Origin: Abditibacteriaceae bacterium
GTDB taxonomy: Bacteria; Armatimonadota; Abditibacteriia; Abditibacteriales; Abditibacteriaceae
Length of the DNA stretch: 51,253 nt
Assembly (NCBI GenBank): GCA_019239895.1
Contig: JAFAZH010000034.1
Span: 1-51,253, forward strand
Direction of reading: 5' to 3'
How positions within the stretch are numbered: position 1 is the stretch's first letter; each line of letters starts with the position of its first letter. A model generated the notes under the pieces. The model was given only the letters and a program-made list of their open reading frames with translations. It made no database searches and had not been told where the DNA came from. Shown piece after piece: positions 16,504-25,704 of this stretch. Position numbers and translations under genes: made by a program.

Positions 16504-17418
16504 TCACCGTTGAAGAAACTCTATCATGAGTTGGTTCACTTTTTCCGGCACCTCATGTTGCACCCAATGGCTGACGTTGGGCAGTCGCTCCACGCGCAAG
16601 TCGGGCACCCATTGTTCCAGGTTCTCGGTCATCCCGATTTCCAGATAGCGGTCTTCCTCGCCCCAGATGAGTAGAGTCGGCGTTTCAATGCGACGAGTCT
16701 GGCGCAACACGCGGGGCCAGGTAAAACGAAACGCGGCGCGATAGTAGTTGAGGGTGGCTGTCAGTGCGCCGGGTTGGCTATTGGCTTGAACGTAGCGGTT
16801 GATGTCGTGTTTAGTGAAGGTATGAGGTAAAGTCGGGTCATTGCGCAAAACCCTGCGCAGCATTGCATAGTTATGAGCACGCAGAGCCAGTTCAGGTAGC
16901 AGGGGCAATTGGAAAAATAGGGCATACGAAGAGCGTAACATTTGCGAGGGTTTACGAAGTTGGCGTGCCATTGCCAAGGGATGGGGCGCATTTAAGACAA
17001 TAAGCTTTTCGACCAGCGACGGATAACGCATCGGCATATACCAGGCGACTATCCCACCCCAATCATGGCCCACTACTGTCGCTTTGCTGGCCCCAGCATG
17101 ACGAATTAAGGCCGCTACGTCATCAGTGAGAATTTCAATGCGATAGTTACGAAGGCCCAGCGGCTTTTCGGAAGTGTTGTAGCCGCGCATATCAGGAGCG
17201 ATAACATGCAAGCCAGCCTCCGCTAAAGCTGTGATCTGATGCCGCCAGGAATACCAGAATTCGGGAAACCCATGCAGCAGAATGACCAGTGGACGCAGCT
17301 CCTCATTGCCCATTGACGCACCTGCTTCAACATAATGCAGGCGCACACCATTGATGATCGCTTCATGATGCGTCCAGGTTGCTTCGTGCTGGGGCGGGGG
17401 AGTTGGCACCAGGGGCAT
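16504..17418 (-). CDS. Alpha/beta hydrolase, epoxide hydrolase-like
   Basis: A 304-residue cytoplasmic alpha/beta-hydrolase. The oxyanion motif is LHGFPEFWYSW (residues 48-58). The nucleophile elbow is VVGHDWGGIVAW with D119, an aspartate and not a serine, as in epoxide hydrolases and haloalkane dehalogenases; D256 (WGEEDRYL) and H284 (VSHWVQHEVP) complete the triad. The HGFPEF and GYNTSEKP segments favour epoxide hydrolase over dehalogenase, but the substrate is unproven. The start has GAGAGG upstream. The gene stands alone between the GH9 gene and the divergent membrane-protein gene. Confidence 0.9.
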   Translation of the reverse strand: MPLVPTPPPQHEATWTHHEAIINGVRLHYVEAGASMGNEELRPLVILLHGFPEFWYSWRHQITALAEAGLHVIAPDMRGYNTSEKPLGLRNYRIEILTDDVAALIRHAGASKATVVGHDWGGIVAWYMPMRYPSLVEKLIVLNAPHPLAMARQLRKPSQMLRSSYALFFQLPLLPELALRAHNYAMLRRVLRNDPTLPHTFTKHDINRYVQANSQPGALTATLNYYRAAFRFTWPRVLRQTRRIETPTLLIWGEEDRYLEIGMTENLEQWVPDLRVERLPNVSHWVQHEVPEKVNQLMIEFLQR

Positions 17419-17572
17419 GGGGAACCTCTCAGGAAAGACTGCGTGCTTTTAATTTGATAACTGTCAGGAACAGCAACAAGTGCTAATCATGAGCCACGTT
17501 GTGCGTGGTTATGCGCTACATTCATGCCTCGCGTTCATGCGTGAGGGTTAAATTCGCGTTATAATCCGCAAT

Positions 17573-18646
17573 ATGCCAGGTGAGGAAGCGATGGTAGACA
17601 GCCAGGGAACTTTTGCGTCCACTAACCCTCAAACGGGCGGTCGTCGGCTGGCGCTGCCGGAAGCACCCTGGCTCTGGTTGGTCATACTCTTCATCCTTAA
17701 TCTGGCGCTGCCTTTTGTGCCGGTGCCTAATCTCACTCTGGCTATCGTCGGCACCATCGTCTTAACGATTCTTTACGTCATCATAGTTGTACAATTTGCA
17801 GCGCAGGTCACACGCCTGCAACTGCCTTTGGGTAAATTGATGCCTTTGTTTATAGCGAGCCTGGCGCTCTGGGCAGTGCTGGAATGGGTTGTCCAACCGA
17901 CAGTGATTAAGCCTCTGGCTACTGCCTATCACCATACTCACGTCCATGCGACAGGGCTTCAACGATTCCCGTTGACCTTAACGGAGGCATTCACCGGATT
18001 AGCCCTGCTTTGCACAGCGGTCTTAGGTGGCAGTTTAATTTCGCGTATTATTACGACTCCGAATATGCTGGGGCCAGTGTGTGCCATCATCGCCATGATT
18101 GATGTCTGGGGCGTGCTGCTTGGTGGCATTGTCTCAAAATTGATGAGCAAAGCGCCGCAGGCGGTAAGTCATGGCATGGTGAAAGGGCCAGCGGCTGGTA
18201 TCGCCACCGCATCCCACTACTCCATCGCAGTGCCCGACATCGGCGTTGGCGACTACCTGTTTCTGGGACTTCTCTTTGCCGTGCTGCACGCCCATGAGAT
18301 GAACTGGCGTGATGCAATAAAGTGGACTGTCCCCCTAATGGCGTTGGCTCTTTTAGCCATTGAGTTTCCATTCCTGGGCGTGCAGGCATTGCCAGGGCTA
18401 CTCTTTATTGGCCTGGGCGTCGCCATCCCCAACCTGAAACACTTCCAATATACGCGGGAAGAAAAGTTTGCGTTACTTTATGCGGGCATCTTCGTCGTGA
18501 TCCTGACTGGCGCTTTATACGTCGGTATGAGTAAAATAGTATTTGAGCAAGATATGAAGCACAAAACCGTCAAAACGCGGCAGGCCGCCTATACAGAGAA
18601 CGGAGTCACTTCCATGCTACGACTTAACCGTTCTCTTAACCTTTGA
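17573..18646 (+). CDS. Nine-TM protein with presenilin-like (A22/GxGD) motifs
   Basis: A 357-residue integral membrane protein with about nine hydrophobic segments (near 33-52, 54-78, 88-107, 135-158, 164-190, 219-240, 247-265, 270-287, 299-318) and a polar tail. Three features recall GxGD intramembrane aspartyl proteases of the presenilin/SPP group. D177 lies in a membrane segment (AIIAMIDVWGVLLGG). D227 lies in VPDIGVGDYLFLGLLF, matching G-x-G-D. QALPGLLFIGLG at 271-282 resembles the PAL motif. The spacing (50 residues between the aspartates, 45 to the PAL-like site) is like compact archaeal homologues. Start is ambiguous: an ATG at 17591 with GAGGAAG upstream is an alternative. Protease activity is inferred from motifs only. 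Confidence 0.6.
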   Translation: MPGEEAMVDSQGTFASTNPQTGGRRLALPEAPWLWLVILFILNLALPFVPVPNLTLAIVGTIVLTILYVIIVVQFAAQVTRLQLPLGKLMPLFIASLALWAVLEWVVQPTVIKPLATAYHHTHVHATGLQRFPLTLTEAFTGLALLCTAVLGGSLISRIITTPNMLGPVCAIIAMIDVWGVLLGGIVSKLMSKAPQAVSHGMVKGPAAGIATASHYSIAVPDIGVGDYLFLGLLFAVLHAHEMNWRDAIKWTVPLMALALLAIEFPFLGVQALPGLLFIGLGVAIPNLKHFQYTREEKFALLYAGIFVVILTGALYVGMSKIVFEQDMKHKTVKTRQAAYTENGVTSMLRLNRSLNL

Positions 18647-18811
18647 TCGCGTCGCTTCGTCCCCATTCTTGCTCAAGCGCAGCTACTTCGCCTGCCGCGT
18701 CTGACCATCAAACTCAAGCCGTAGAATTCAATAAGAACTCAAGCGGAACCAGTTCCATACAGCAGGTTTATGCAAGCGTCTATGGAACAACCGAAATGAA
18801 AAGGTGTTATT

Positions 18812-21427
18812 GTGACAACTGAAATCCAAACCTCCAACGCAACCACCGAGGGAACCTCCACAGCAGGCAATACCGTCCAGGCGACCGGGGCAATTGCAGA
18901 GCGTTATGAGCCAGGAGCCATTGAACCGAAATGGCAGGAGCGGTGGAATCAGGCGGGGCTTTTCCGCACGCGGGCGGATGCTGATAAGCCCAAGTTTTAT
19001 TATCTCGATATGTTCCCCTACCCGTCGGGTGACTTGCATGTCGGGCATGTGCGCAACTATGCCATCGGCGATGCGGTAGCCCGCTACCATGTCATGCGTG
19101 GGGCGAATGTGCTGCACCCGATGGGCTGGGATGCCTTTGGCTTGCCTGCCGAAAACGCCGCGATTAAAAATGGCGTGCATCCAGACGCCTGGACACAACG
19201 CTGTATTGAGCGGATGCATGAGCAGTTCGGCAAGCTGGGCATCTCCTTTGACTGGGATCGTGAAGTCACCACCTGTCGCCCCGATTATTATAAGTGGACG
19301 CAATGGCTTTTCTTGCAGTTCTACAAAAAGGGATTAGCCGTGCGGCGGGAGGCGACTGTCAACTGGTGCCCCAACGATCAAACCGTCCTTGCCAATGAGC
19401 AGGTGAAGGAAGGCCGCTGTGAACGCTGTAACCACGTCGTTGAACAGAAATTATTGACCCAATGGTTCTTTAAGATTACCGATTACGCGCAACGTTTATT
19501 GGATGATCTTGACACGCTCACCGACTGGCCAGAGCGCGTGGTTTCGATGCAGCGCAACTGGATTGGGCGCAGCGAAGGCACCACATTTAGCTTCGCGCTC
19601 AAAGATAAGCCAGATCAATCTATCGAAGTCTTCACGACTCGTGTGGACACCGTTTTCGGCGTGACCTATATGGTCTTGGCTCCCGATCAGCCGCTGGTGG
19701 CCCAGTTGGTTAAGGGCACCGAGCATGAAGCGGCAGCCGAAGAGTTTCGCAATCGGGTCGCTCGCCAGAAAGACGAGCAGCGCGATGGTGATGCCAAAGA
19801 CATCCCCAAAGAAGGACTCTTTACCGGGGCTTATTGCATCAATCCGATGACAGATGAGGATGTGCCGATCTGGTTGGCGAACTACGTGGTCAGCGATTAT
19901 GGCTCCGGCGCTGTCATGGCCGTGCCCGCGCATGACCAGCGCGACTGGGAGTTTGCCAAAGCTTATGGCTTGCCTATCAAGGTCGTCATTGCGCCGCCAG
20001 ATGAACCGGGTGATGAGGACTTCGATATGCTCGTGGACGATGGGGCTTACGTTGAACCAGGAGTATTGGTCAACTCCGACGACTTCAGCGGCACGCCCTC
20101 AGTGGAAGCAAAAACCAAAATTGCCGAATACATGGAAGCCGAGGGCATCGGCCAGCGCACCGTGAATTACCGCTTGCGCGACTGGTGCTTGTCGCGTCAA
20201 CGCTACTGGGGCTGCCCCATTCCGGTGATCTACTGCGAAGATGGTAGCATCGAGACCGTGCCGGAAGACCAGTTGCCCGTCTTGTTGCCCACCGATGTGA
20301 AGTTCACCGGACAGGGAGGCAACCCTCTCTTACAATCGGAAAGCTTTATCAACACGGTGGACTCTAAAGGCCGTCCAGCACGACGCGAAACGGACACGAT
20401 GGATACCTTTGTGGATTCATCCTGGTATTTTTTCCGTTTCTGCTCGCCACACACCGATGATGCTCCTTTTAACCGCGCCGATGTGGAACAGTGGATGCCA
20501 GTAGATCAATATGTGGGTGGCATTGAACACGCCACCATGCACCTCATCTACGCACGCTTCTTCACCAAGGTGCTGTATGATATGGGACTCTCTCCGGTTA
20601 ATGAGCCGTTTCCGCGCTTGTTCACGCAGGGCATGGTGACGATGTATTCACCCGCCGAAAAGAAAGTGCTCAAGATGAGCAAGAGCAAAGGCAATGTGGT
20701 TTCGCTCGACGATGCCGTCAGCCGCTATGGAGCCGATGCCACCCGCATGATGACGCTCTTTTTGGGGCCACCAGAATTGGATGCCGAGTGGACAGATCAA
20801 AGCGAGAGCACCTTTGCGGGCATCTATCGCTTCTTGGAGCGTGTCTGGCGCATGACCCAGGCGCGTCCCTTTAACCGCGACTGGCGCGGCACGCTTGATT
20901 ATGTGGCGTTAGCTCCGGCGGACATGAAGCTGGCGCGCAAAACCCACCAAACCATTCTCAAAGTGCAGAATGATATTGAACGGTTCTCCCTCAATACAGC
21001 CATTTCCGCCCTCATGGAGCAGGTGAACGCCATTTCCGACTGGCTCAACCAGAACAAATCAGCCAGCGAATTGGACGCCTTAAAAACGGCTCTCTATTCC
21101 GCCGCTGTAGAATCACTGCTGATGTGCCTCGCGCCCTTTGCGCCACACTTGTCCGATGAATTGTTGGAGCGTTTAGGCTTTACGCACTCGGCTTATGAGT
21201 TCTCGTGGCCAGAGGGTAATGAAGAGATTGCCCGCGAGGATGAGATCACGATTCCGGTGCAGGTCAACGGCAAGATTCGCACGCGGCTTCAAGTGCCAGT
21301 GGGCATTGATGAGGCTCTGTTGCAGGAACAAGCCTTGCAGCACCCGGAAGTGCAGGCTCATCTTGGTGGTAAAGAACCAAAGCGGGTAATCGTTGTGCCA
21401 GGCCGGATGGTTAACATCGTGATTTAA
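18812..21427 (+). CDS. leuS: Leucyl-tRNA synthetase
   Basis: An 871-residue class Ia synthetase that charges tRNA-Leu and edits mischarged tRNA in its CP1 domain. Motifs: HVGH at 76-79 (YPSGDLHVGHVRNYAIGDAV), the CP1 editing domain in the middle (TTRVDTVFGVTYMVLAPDQP), the WYFFRFCSPH region, and KMSKS at 621-625 (LKMSKSKGNVV). The C-terminal domain closes with IPVQVNGKIRTRLQVP as in bacterial LeuRS. It starts at a GTG with AAGGTG upstream, after a polar 27-residue leader. No T-box leader is recognised in the 165 bp before it. It converges on the sugar-transferase gene across a palindromic repeat. Confidence 0.97.
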   Translation: MTTEIQTSNATTEGTSTAGNTVQATGAIAERYEPGAIEPKWQERWNQAGLFRTRADADKPKFYYLDMFPYPSGDLHVGHVRNYAIGDAVARYHVMRGANVLHPMGWDAFGLPAENAAIKNGVHPDAWTQRCIERMHEQFGKLGISFDWDREVTTCRPDYYKWTQWLFLQFYKKGLAVRREATVNWCPNDQTVLANEQVKEGRCERCNHVVEQKLLTQWFFKITDYAQRLLDDLDTLTDWPERVVSMQRNWIGRSEGTTFSFALKDKPDQSIEVFTTRVDTVFGVTYMVLAPDQPLVAQLVKGTEHEAAAEEFRNRVARQKDEQRDGDAKDIPKEGLFTGAYCINPMTDEDVPIWLANYVVSDYGSGAVMAVPAHDQRDWEFAKAYGLPIKVVIAPPDEPGDEDFDMLVDDGAYVEPGVLVNSDDFSGTPSVEAKTKIAEYMEAEGIGQRTVNYRLRDWCLSRQRYWGCPIPVIYCEDGSIETVPEDQLPVLLPTDVKFTGQGGNPLLQSESFINTVDSKGRPARRETDTMDTFVDSSWYFFRFCSPHTDDAPFNRADVEQWMPVDQYVGGIEHATMHLIYARFFTKVLYDMGLSPVNEPFPRLFTQGMVTMYSPAEKKVLKMSKSKGNVVSLDDAVSRYGADATRMMTLFLGPPELDAEWTDQSESTFAGIYRFLERVWRMTQARPFNRDWRGTLDYVALAPADMKLARKTHQTILKVQNDIERFSLNTAISALMEQVNAISDWLNQNKSASELDALKTALYSAAVESLLMCLAPFAPHLSDELLERLGFTHSAYEFSWPEGNEEIAREDEITIPVQVNGKIRTRLQVPVGIDEALLQEQALQHPEVQAHLGGKEPKRVIVVPGRMVNIVI

Positions 21428-21430
21428 AAG

Positions 21431-21574
21431 ATTCACCACAAAGACACAAAGAGTTTGAGAAGAAAATAGGAAACGAATACAGCACACGAGTAACCACTGA
21501 TTAGAGGGTGTGCTGTATCCTGCCTACTGTATTCTTCTCTAACTCTTTGTGCCCTTTGTGTCTTTGTGGTGAAT
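21431..21574. repeat. Long imperfect palindrome between leuS and the GT4 fusion gene
   Basis: Outer arms are ATTCACCACAAAGACACAAA and its complement at 21550-21574; inner parts (AATACAGCACAC and its complement) continue the symmetry to a short loop near 21500. CTTTGTG recurs with a period near seven in the right arm. The right end touches the TTA stop of the fusion gene. The same type (ACCACAGAG-CACAGAG) occurs at 44343-44475. It may end transcription from both sides. Confidence 0.8.
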
Positions 21575-23406
21575 TAAAGAATCACGCCACGCACTTCACG
21601 GTAAGAGATGCCGTGGTTATCGCAGGCATCAATAATTTCCTGGACGACGCCATTACCGATGGAAGGCATGGCGATGACCACTTCATCCACTTGCATCCGG
21701 TCTATGACATCTAATAAACGGCTACGCGGGCCGAGGACGCGGACGCCATGAATTGAGGCTTGGAGTTTAGTGGGATCGTCATCCAGGAAGCCGACAGGCT
21801 GGAGTTGGAGCGCCTGATTATTATACATTTCTCGGACAGCCAACTCCCCGGCATCTCCGGCTCCTACAATCAGCACGCGCTTCTGACCATCGCGCCATTT
21901 GAGGGCAAAGTGATAGCGCAAAGCCTTCAGGCCAATACGCACACCTGCGGTGCCCAACAGCAACAATACGGCGTAGATGATAAGCACGGTGCGCGCAATA
22001 TTGATGGGGTCGTTAGGATGAAAATGATCCCAAAAAGCAATCAGTACATAGGCAGCAAAGGTTCCCGCCAGCACGCCACGCACAATCGTGCCAATATCGC
22101 TGATGGTCGCATAACGCCAAAGACCACGATACAGCCCCATCGCATAAAATGCTGTCATCTGGCAAGCTATGGCGTATGGCAGGGCAATGCCAATGGTGCG
22201 TGCCTGGTTGGGCAATTCATCTTCAAAACGCAGCAGAAAAGCCGCGATTAAACAGGCGCAGATGAGGCAGAAGTCCATAATCGCTTCGACGAAGCGACGC
22301 TTATGTTGGAAGACCCGCGAGATGACCATCTTCTCGCCATGCCATTTGGCTTTGGCTGCCTCATACTCTTCTTCGGAATAGGTTTGCACTTCAGCCAGGA
22401 ACAAACCGAAAACAACCAAGGCCACGCCCGACATGCCCGAAATCGCAATGGTGGCTAAGTTGTTCTTGACAGTCGAACCCCACAGGGCAATCAGGCCAAA
22501 CCAGAGCGTAATGCCATAGAGCAAGCAAACGGCGCGTCGCTCAGAAAGCCCTAATAGCACCAAACGATGTGAAGTATGGTCACGGCCACCCTGCGAAATG
22601 GGACGTGCATTCAACATTCGCACGCAAGAGACAAAAATTGTGTCAAAAAGTGGTGTCGCCAGGGCTGAGGTGGGCATCAGCAGGGCAGTAAACAAGTTGC
22701 CCGATAGCAGGCCATCATGACCCATCAGCGTCAAGCAAGCCAGTGAATAGCCGAGGAACATGGAGCCACAATCGCCCATAAAAATACGGGCCGGGTTGAA
22801 GTTATAGACCAAAAAGGCTCCGGCTGCCCCCGCCACAATCAGGGCACCAAACGCTACGCCCGTATCACCCACAAATGCCGCATGGGCCGCCATCAAAACG
22901 GCAACGAGGGCTGCCACCCCCGCCGATAGCCCGTCCATATTGTCCAGCAGGTTAAAAGCGTTGGTAATGCCGATAATCCATACAATAGCAAAGGGTATCA
23001 GCCACACCAGGGTTGGCGTCTTGACTTGCCCATAAAAGAAGGCGACGAAGAAACACGCGGCAACTAACTGGGCGACGAACTTATGCGCCGGACGCATCGC
23101 GCACCGGTCATCGTACAGCCCCACCACGAAGACAAAAAGCGAGCCGACGCCAATGCCGATAAAGTTAGCTTTATCAGGAAGGAAAATCAGCGCCGCTAAA
23201 GTGGCCCCGGCCACAATAGCTACGCCACCGAAGAGTGCCGTTGGTTGTTTATGCCAACGTTCGGTGGAAGGTTTAGCGACTAAACCATGTTTACGGGTAA
23301 ATTGAATAACCAGAGGGGTCAAGAGAAGCGTTGCTACGAACGCTGTTAAAGCACCACCGAGAGCAGTGGTTAGATTTATCGCTAGCCAATGCGAGATATT
23401 ATCCAT
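21574..23406 (-). CDS. WecA-like phosphoglycosyltransferase fused to a CapD N-terminal module
   Basis: A 610-residue membrane protein. Residues 1-340 are a polyprenyl-phosphate GlcNAc/HexNAc-1-phosphate transferase of the MraY/WecA family: the DD pair at D99-D100, NLLDNMDGLSAG (D155, D158), FMGD (209-212) and GRDHTSHRL (274-282). Residues 370-500 are four hydrophobic segments like the N-terminus of CapD/WbpM-type nucleotide-sugar epimerases. Residues 508-610 are a Rossmann-like domain (VLIVGAGDAGELAVREMYNN). The protein ends there, so the SDR catalytic domain that normally follows is missing. Likely role: initiating an envelope polysaccharide on undecaprenyl phosphate, with the tail perhaps regulatory. 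No frameshift is seen at the end. Confidence 0.85.
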   Translation of the reverse strand: MDNISHWLAINLTTALGGALTAFVATLLLTPLVIQFTRKHGLVAKPSTERWHKQPTALFGGVAIVAGATLAALIFLPDKANFIGIGVGSLFVFVVGLYDDRCAMRPAHKFVAQLVAACFFVAFFYGQVKTPTLVWLIPFAIVWIIGITNAFNLLDNMDGLSAGVAALVAVLMAAHAAFVGDTGVAFGALIVAGAAGAFLVYNFNPARIFMGDCGSMFLGYSLACLTLMGHDGLLSGNLFTALLMPTSALATPLFDTIFVSCVRMLNARPISQGGRDHTSHRLVLLGLSERRAVCLLYGITLWFGLIALWGSTVKNNLATIAISGMSGVALVVFGLFLAEVQTYSEEEYEAAKAKWHGEKMVISRVFQHKRRFVEAIMDFCLICACLIAAFLLRFEDELPNQARTIGIALPYAIACQMTAFYAMGLYRGLWRYATISDIGTIVRGVLAGTFAAYVLIAFWDHFHPNDPINIARTVLIIYAVLLLLGTAGVRIGLKALRYHFALKWRDGQKRVLIVGAGDAGELAVREMYNNQALQLQPVGFLDDDPTKLQASIHGVRVLGPRSRLLDVIDRMQVDEVVIAMPSIGNGVVQEIIDACDNHGISYREVRGVIL

Positions 23407-23724
23407 AGTCTATGAACGTCCGTAATTGCGGTTCGAGTAGACCTGTCTGCGAAGATTATGTTTTATAGCCCTACTCCACGTCACCCATTGATTACCGGCC
23501 CCCATGATAACCGACCTCATGAGCCGATGGACGTAAGAAGACAGCCTGCTAACATTCCCTCCATAGATTAACACAAAATTTCTACGAAGGCGAGTCCCGC
23601 GCCTGGTTTGACACAGAGTTGACTTTCCTGTCAAGACTTTTGTTCCCGCATCAGACCTCTAAAGGGTGTGCTACACTTTTCACAGTGACTTTGAACAAAA
23701 CTCGATAATCTGGAGTATCTTACC
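23407..23724. promoter_or_regulatory. Divergent intergenic region (no gene seen)
   Basis: This 318-bp gap separates the start of the minus-strand GT4 fusion from the plus-strand chlorite-dismutase-like gene, so it must hold both promoters. I find no convincing -35/-10 pair, repeat or RNA gene. Frames open here are short and without family resemblance. Confidence 0.35.
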
Positions 23725-24561
23725 ATGTCATCACCAAACCAAACCAAACCAACACAGGAGCAAGCCAAGGGCACACAGGCGACGAATGGCACGCACGAGA
23801 CCCAAAATGGCACTCAAGACCCGCGCACGGCCTATCCTATGAGCAAACCGGCCCCCGCAGAAGGGGCACAACGCACGCCACGCCAATTCATTACGTTCTC
23901 ATTTTACAAACTCGACCCGGCTTGGCGACGGTTGCCAGCCGAAGAACGGGCACGGGGCCGTGAGGAATGGCTGGCCGCCGTGCGCGAATATCAGAGTAGC
24001 GGCACCGTCTTAGTGCCCTATTCGTGCGTGGGCTTGCGCGCTGATCACGATATTCTCCTGTGGCGCATTGACTACCAATTAGAGAGGTTGCAAGGGATGA
24101 CTGCCGCTATGCTTAGCACGGGACTGGGCAGTTACCTGTTACCCTCCGCGTCCTTTCTCTCCATGAGTAAACGCAGCGTTTACGTGGACAAGATTAACCC
24201 GGAACATGAAGATTTGCGATCCACCATCATGCCAGGTCGGGGCAAATACATCTTTGTCTATCCCTTTGTCAAGAGCCGCGAGTGGTATCTCTTGCACAAG
24301 CACACCCGCCAGGGCATCATGGACGAACACATCTTTGTGGGTAATAAATATCCCACCGTCAAGCTCAATACGACCTACTCCTTTGGGATTGACGACCAAG
24401 ACTTTGTAGTAGCTTTCGAGAGCGATCACCCCGAAGATTTCGTGGATTTAGTGATGGAATTGCGCGAAACCGAAGGTAGCCGCTACACCGTGCGCGACAC
24501 GCCCATTATCAGCGGTGTGAAGGGGACTTTGGAAGAAGTGATTGGGACTTTGGGGGGATAA
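23725..24561 (+). CDS. Chlorite dismutase family protein (HemQ-like)
   Basis: A 278-residue haem protein. After a polar, Thr/Gln-rich N-terminal stretch of about 50 residues, residues 53-270 form the duplicated ferredoxin-like fold of the Cld/HemQ family. The segment KYIFVYPFVKSREWYLL contains Y179, matching the reactive tyrosine of coproheme decarboxylases, and RQGIMDEH supplies H202 as probable proximal haem ligand. NTTYSFGIDDQDFVVAFE is also characteristic. The likely role is the last step of coproporphyrin-dependent haem synthesis, not perchlorate respiration, but no other haem gene is in the window. Start supported by GGAG about ten bases upstream. Confidence 0.87.
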   Translation: MSSPNQTKPTQEQAKGTQATNGTHETQNGTQDPRTAYPMSKPAPAEGAQRTPRQFITFSFYKLDPAWRRLPAEERARGREEWLAAVREYQSSGTVLVPYSCVGLRADHDILLWRIDYQLERLQGMTAAMLSTGLGSYLLPSASFLSMSKRSVYVDKINPEHEDLRSTIMPGRGKYIFVYPFVKSREWYLLHKHTRQGIMDEHIFVGNKYPTVKLNTTYSFGIDDQDFVVAFESDHPEDFVDLVMELRETEGSRYTVRDTPIISGVKGTLEEVIGTLGG

Positions 24562-24692
24562 CCTCTCCCCTGTCCCCTCTCCGAAACGGCGAGGGGGACG
24601 AAGGATTACTCTATCGTGAGATTTATGTTTCACCCGACACTATGCCTCAGACACCCCCCCTTCCTGTTTCGGGAAGGGGACGGGGGGTTAGG
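24559..24692. repeat. Palindromic repeat of the CCTAACCCCC family (divergent copy)
   Basis: The left arm starts with the TAA stop of the HemQ-like gene (TAACCTCTCCCCTGTCCCC) and the right arm ends in GGGGACGGGGGGTTAGG just before the TGA of the RseB-like gene. Each half also has its own CCTTCC-TGTTTC-GGGAAGG or TCTCCG-AAACGG-type hairpin. It is a diverged relative of 34797-34955. Confidence 0.7.
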
Positions 24693-25631
24693 TCAGCGCA
24701 CCCCGGCTGCCACTTTCGTGGCATCGGCGGCAGGCACGCCTACGGCGAGGAACCGGCTGCCGCCACGCTGCCAGTACCAGCCGCCCGACACCTGACGCAA
24801 ATCGGTAATCTTATTCTCTGCCACGCGTTGCTGAAAGATGGAGAAGCGATTGAGTCCGTTCGAGTAGCGTAGCCAGGCTTCGCCTTTGGGGTCAACCACG
24901 GCACTCTCAAAAGCATAGCCAGCGGGCAGGGAGCGTGGGTACTGTATCCAGCTTGCGGCTTGGTGCGCCTGAGCTAAATCGTTATACAGGGTGCCAGAAG
25001 TCTGCGTGACTTTGGCTCCTGGGGGTGGCGACCAGGCAAATTGGGTGGCCGGAATAGCGCCTAATTTAACCGTTTGCAGCCCCGCCGTTACGACGAGGGC
25101 ACCAGCGCTATTGTAGTGTTCCATGCGCAGACGCGCTTTGGTGGCGGCATCAATCCAGAATTTGCTGGCGACGTGGGCTTGTCCATGCCGTGAGACTGCC
25201 ACGATCCAGGCCGCTCGCCCCGCTACATTTTCCTTATCCAGCACCCGCGCATCAAAACCCGCAATTTGGCCCGTCCCATAGGCATCAGCGCCACGTAGCG
25301 CAGTGGCCCGCATCCGTGTGGCCGTGTTCTCGCTGCGGTGATAACTCCACACTTCTTCGCCATTATCCACCAAGAGGTCGCCACGACGTATGGGAGGCTC
25401 CAGAAACTCTAAGCGGCGCTTAATGCCACTATGCCACACGCGCATAGTAATGGGCCTTGAACCCTGTCGCTTTACAGTGGAAGTGCCACTATATTGCACG
25501 GTGCGCTCGGCTTGGGCCATTGCCTGCAATAGTTGCGTCCCATTAGGCGTTTGCGCCTGCGCCATATAGAGGTTTAGCCCCAGAGTTGCTGTCGCTAAGA
25601 GTAAGACCTGCTGTGGAGTATTCAGCTTCAC
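24693..25631 (-). CDS. MucB/RseB-like periplasmic sigma-factor regulator
   Basis: A 312-residue exported protein with signal peptide (residues 1-26, ending MAQAQ). Residues 30-215 resemble the LolA-like N-terminal domain of MucB/RseB: QLLQAMAQAERTVQYSGTST, then GDLLVDNGEEVWSYHRSENT and ASKFWIDAATKARLRMEHYN. The C-terminal part (NRFSIFQQRV, RFLAVGVPAADATKVAAGVR) fits the smaller RseB domain. It is the third gene of a sigma/anti-sigma/RseB-like run. By analogy it would bind the anti-sigma factor in the periplasm and protect it until lipid or envelope damage is sensed. Confidence 0.78.
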   Translation of the reverse strand: MKLNTPQQVLLLATATLGLNLYMAQAQTPNGTQLLQAMAQAERTVQYSGTSTVKRQGSRPITMRVWHSGIKRRLEFLEPPIRRGDLLVDNGEEVWSYHRSENTATRMRATALRGADAYGTGQIAGFDARVLDKENVAGRAAWIVAVSRHGQAHVASKFWIDAATKARLRMEHYNSAGALVVTAGLQTVKLGAIPATQFAWSPPPGAKVTQTSGTLYNDLAQAHQAASWIQYPRSLPAGYAFESAVVDPKGEAWLRYSNGLNRFSIFQQRVAENKITDLRQVSGGWYWQRGGSRFLAVGVPAADATKVAAGVR

Positions 25632-25704
25632 CTTTAAATCACCCTAAAAAGCAAGAGATGCGGTTGGCACAAGCCCCCGCATCTTTAATGAAACCACAAT
25701 TTGA

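Noticed and set aside
18647..18811. T-box leader before leuS
   Set aside because: No specifier stem, no conserved T-box sequence and no terminator/antiterminator pair could be found.
23420..23450. tRNA-like GGTTCGA segment
   Set aside because: No acceptor stem or anticodon arm can be drawn around it; no tRNA was recognised anywhere in the window.
23725..24561. True chlorite dismutase for perchlorate respiration
   Set aside because: The tyrosine and histidine arrangement and lack of perchlorate reductase genes fit a HemQ-like role better.
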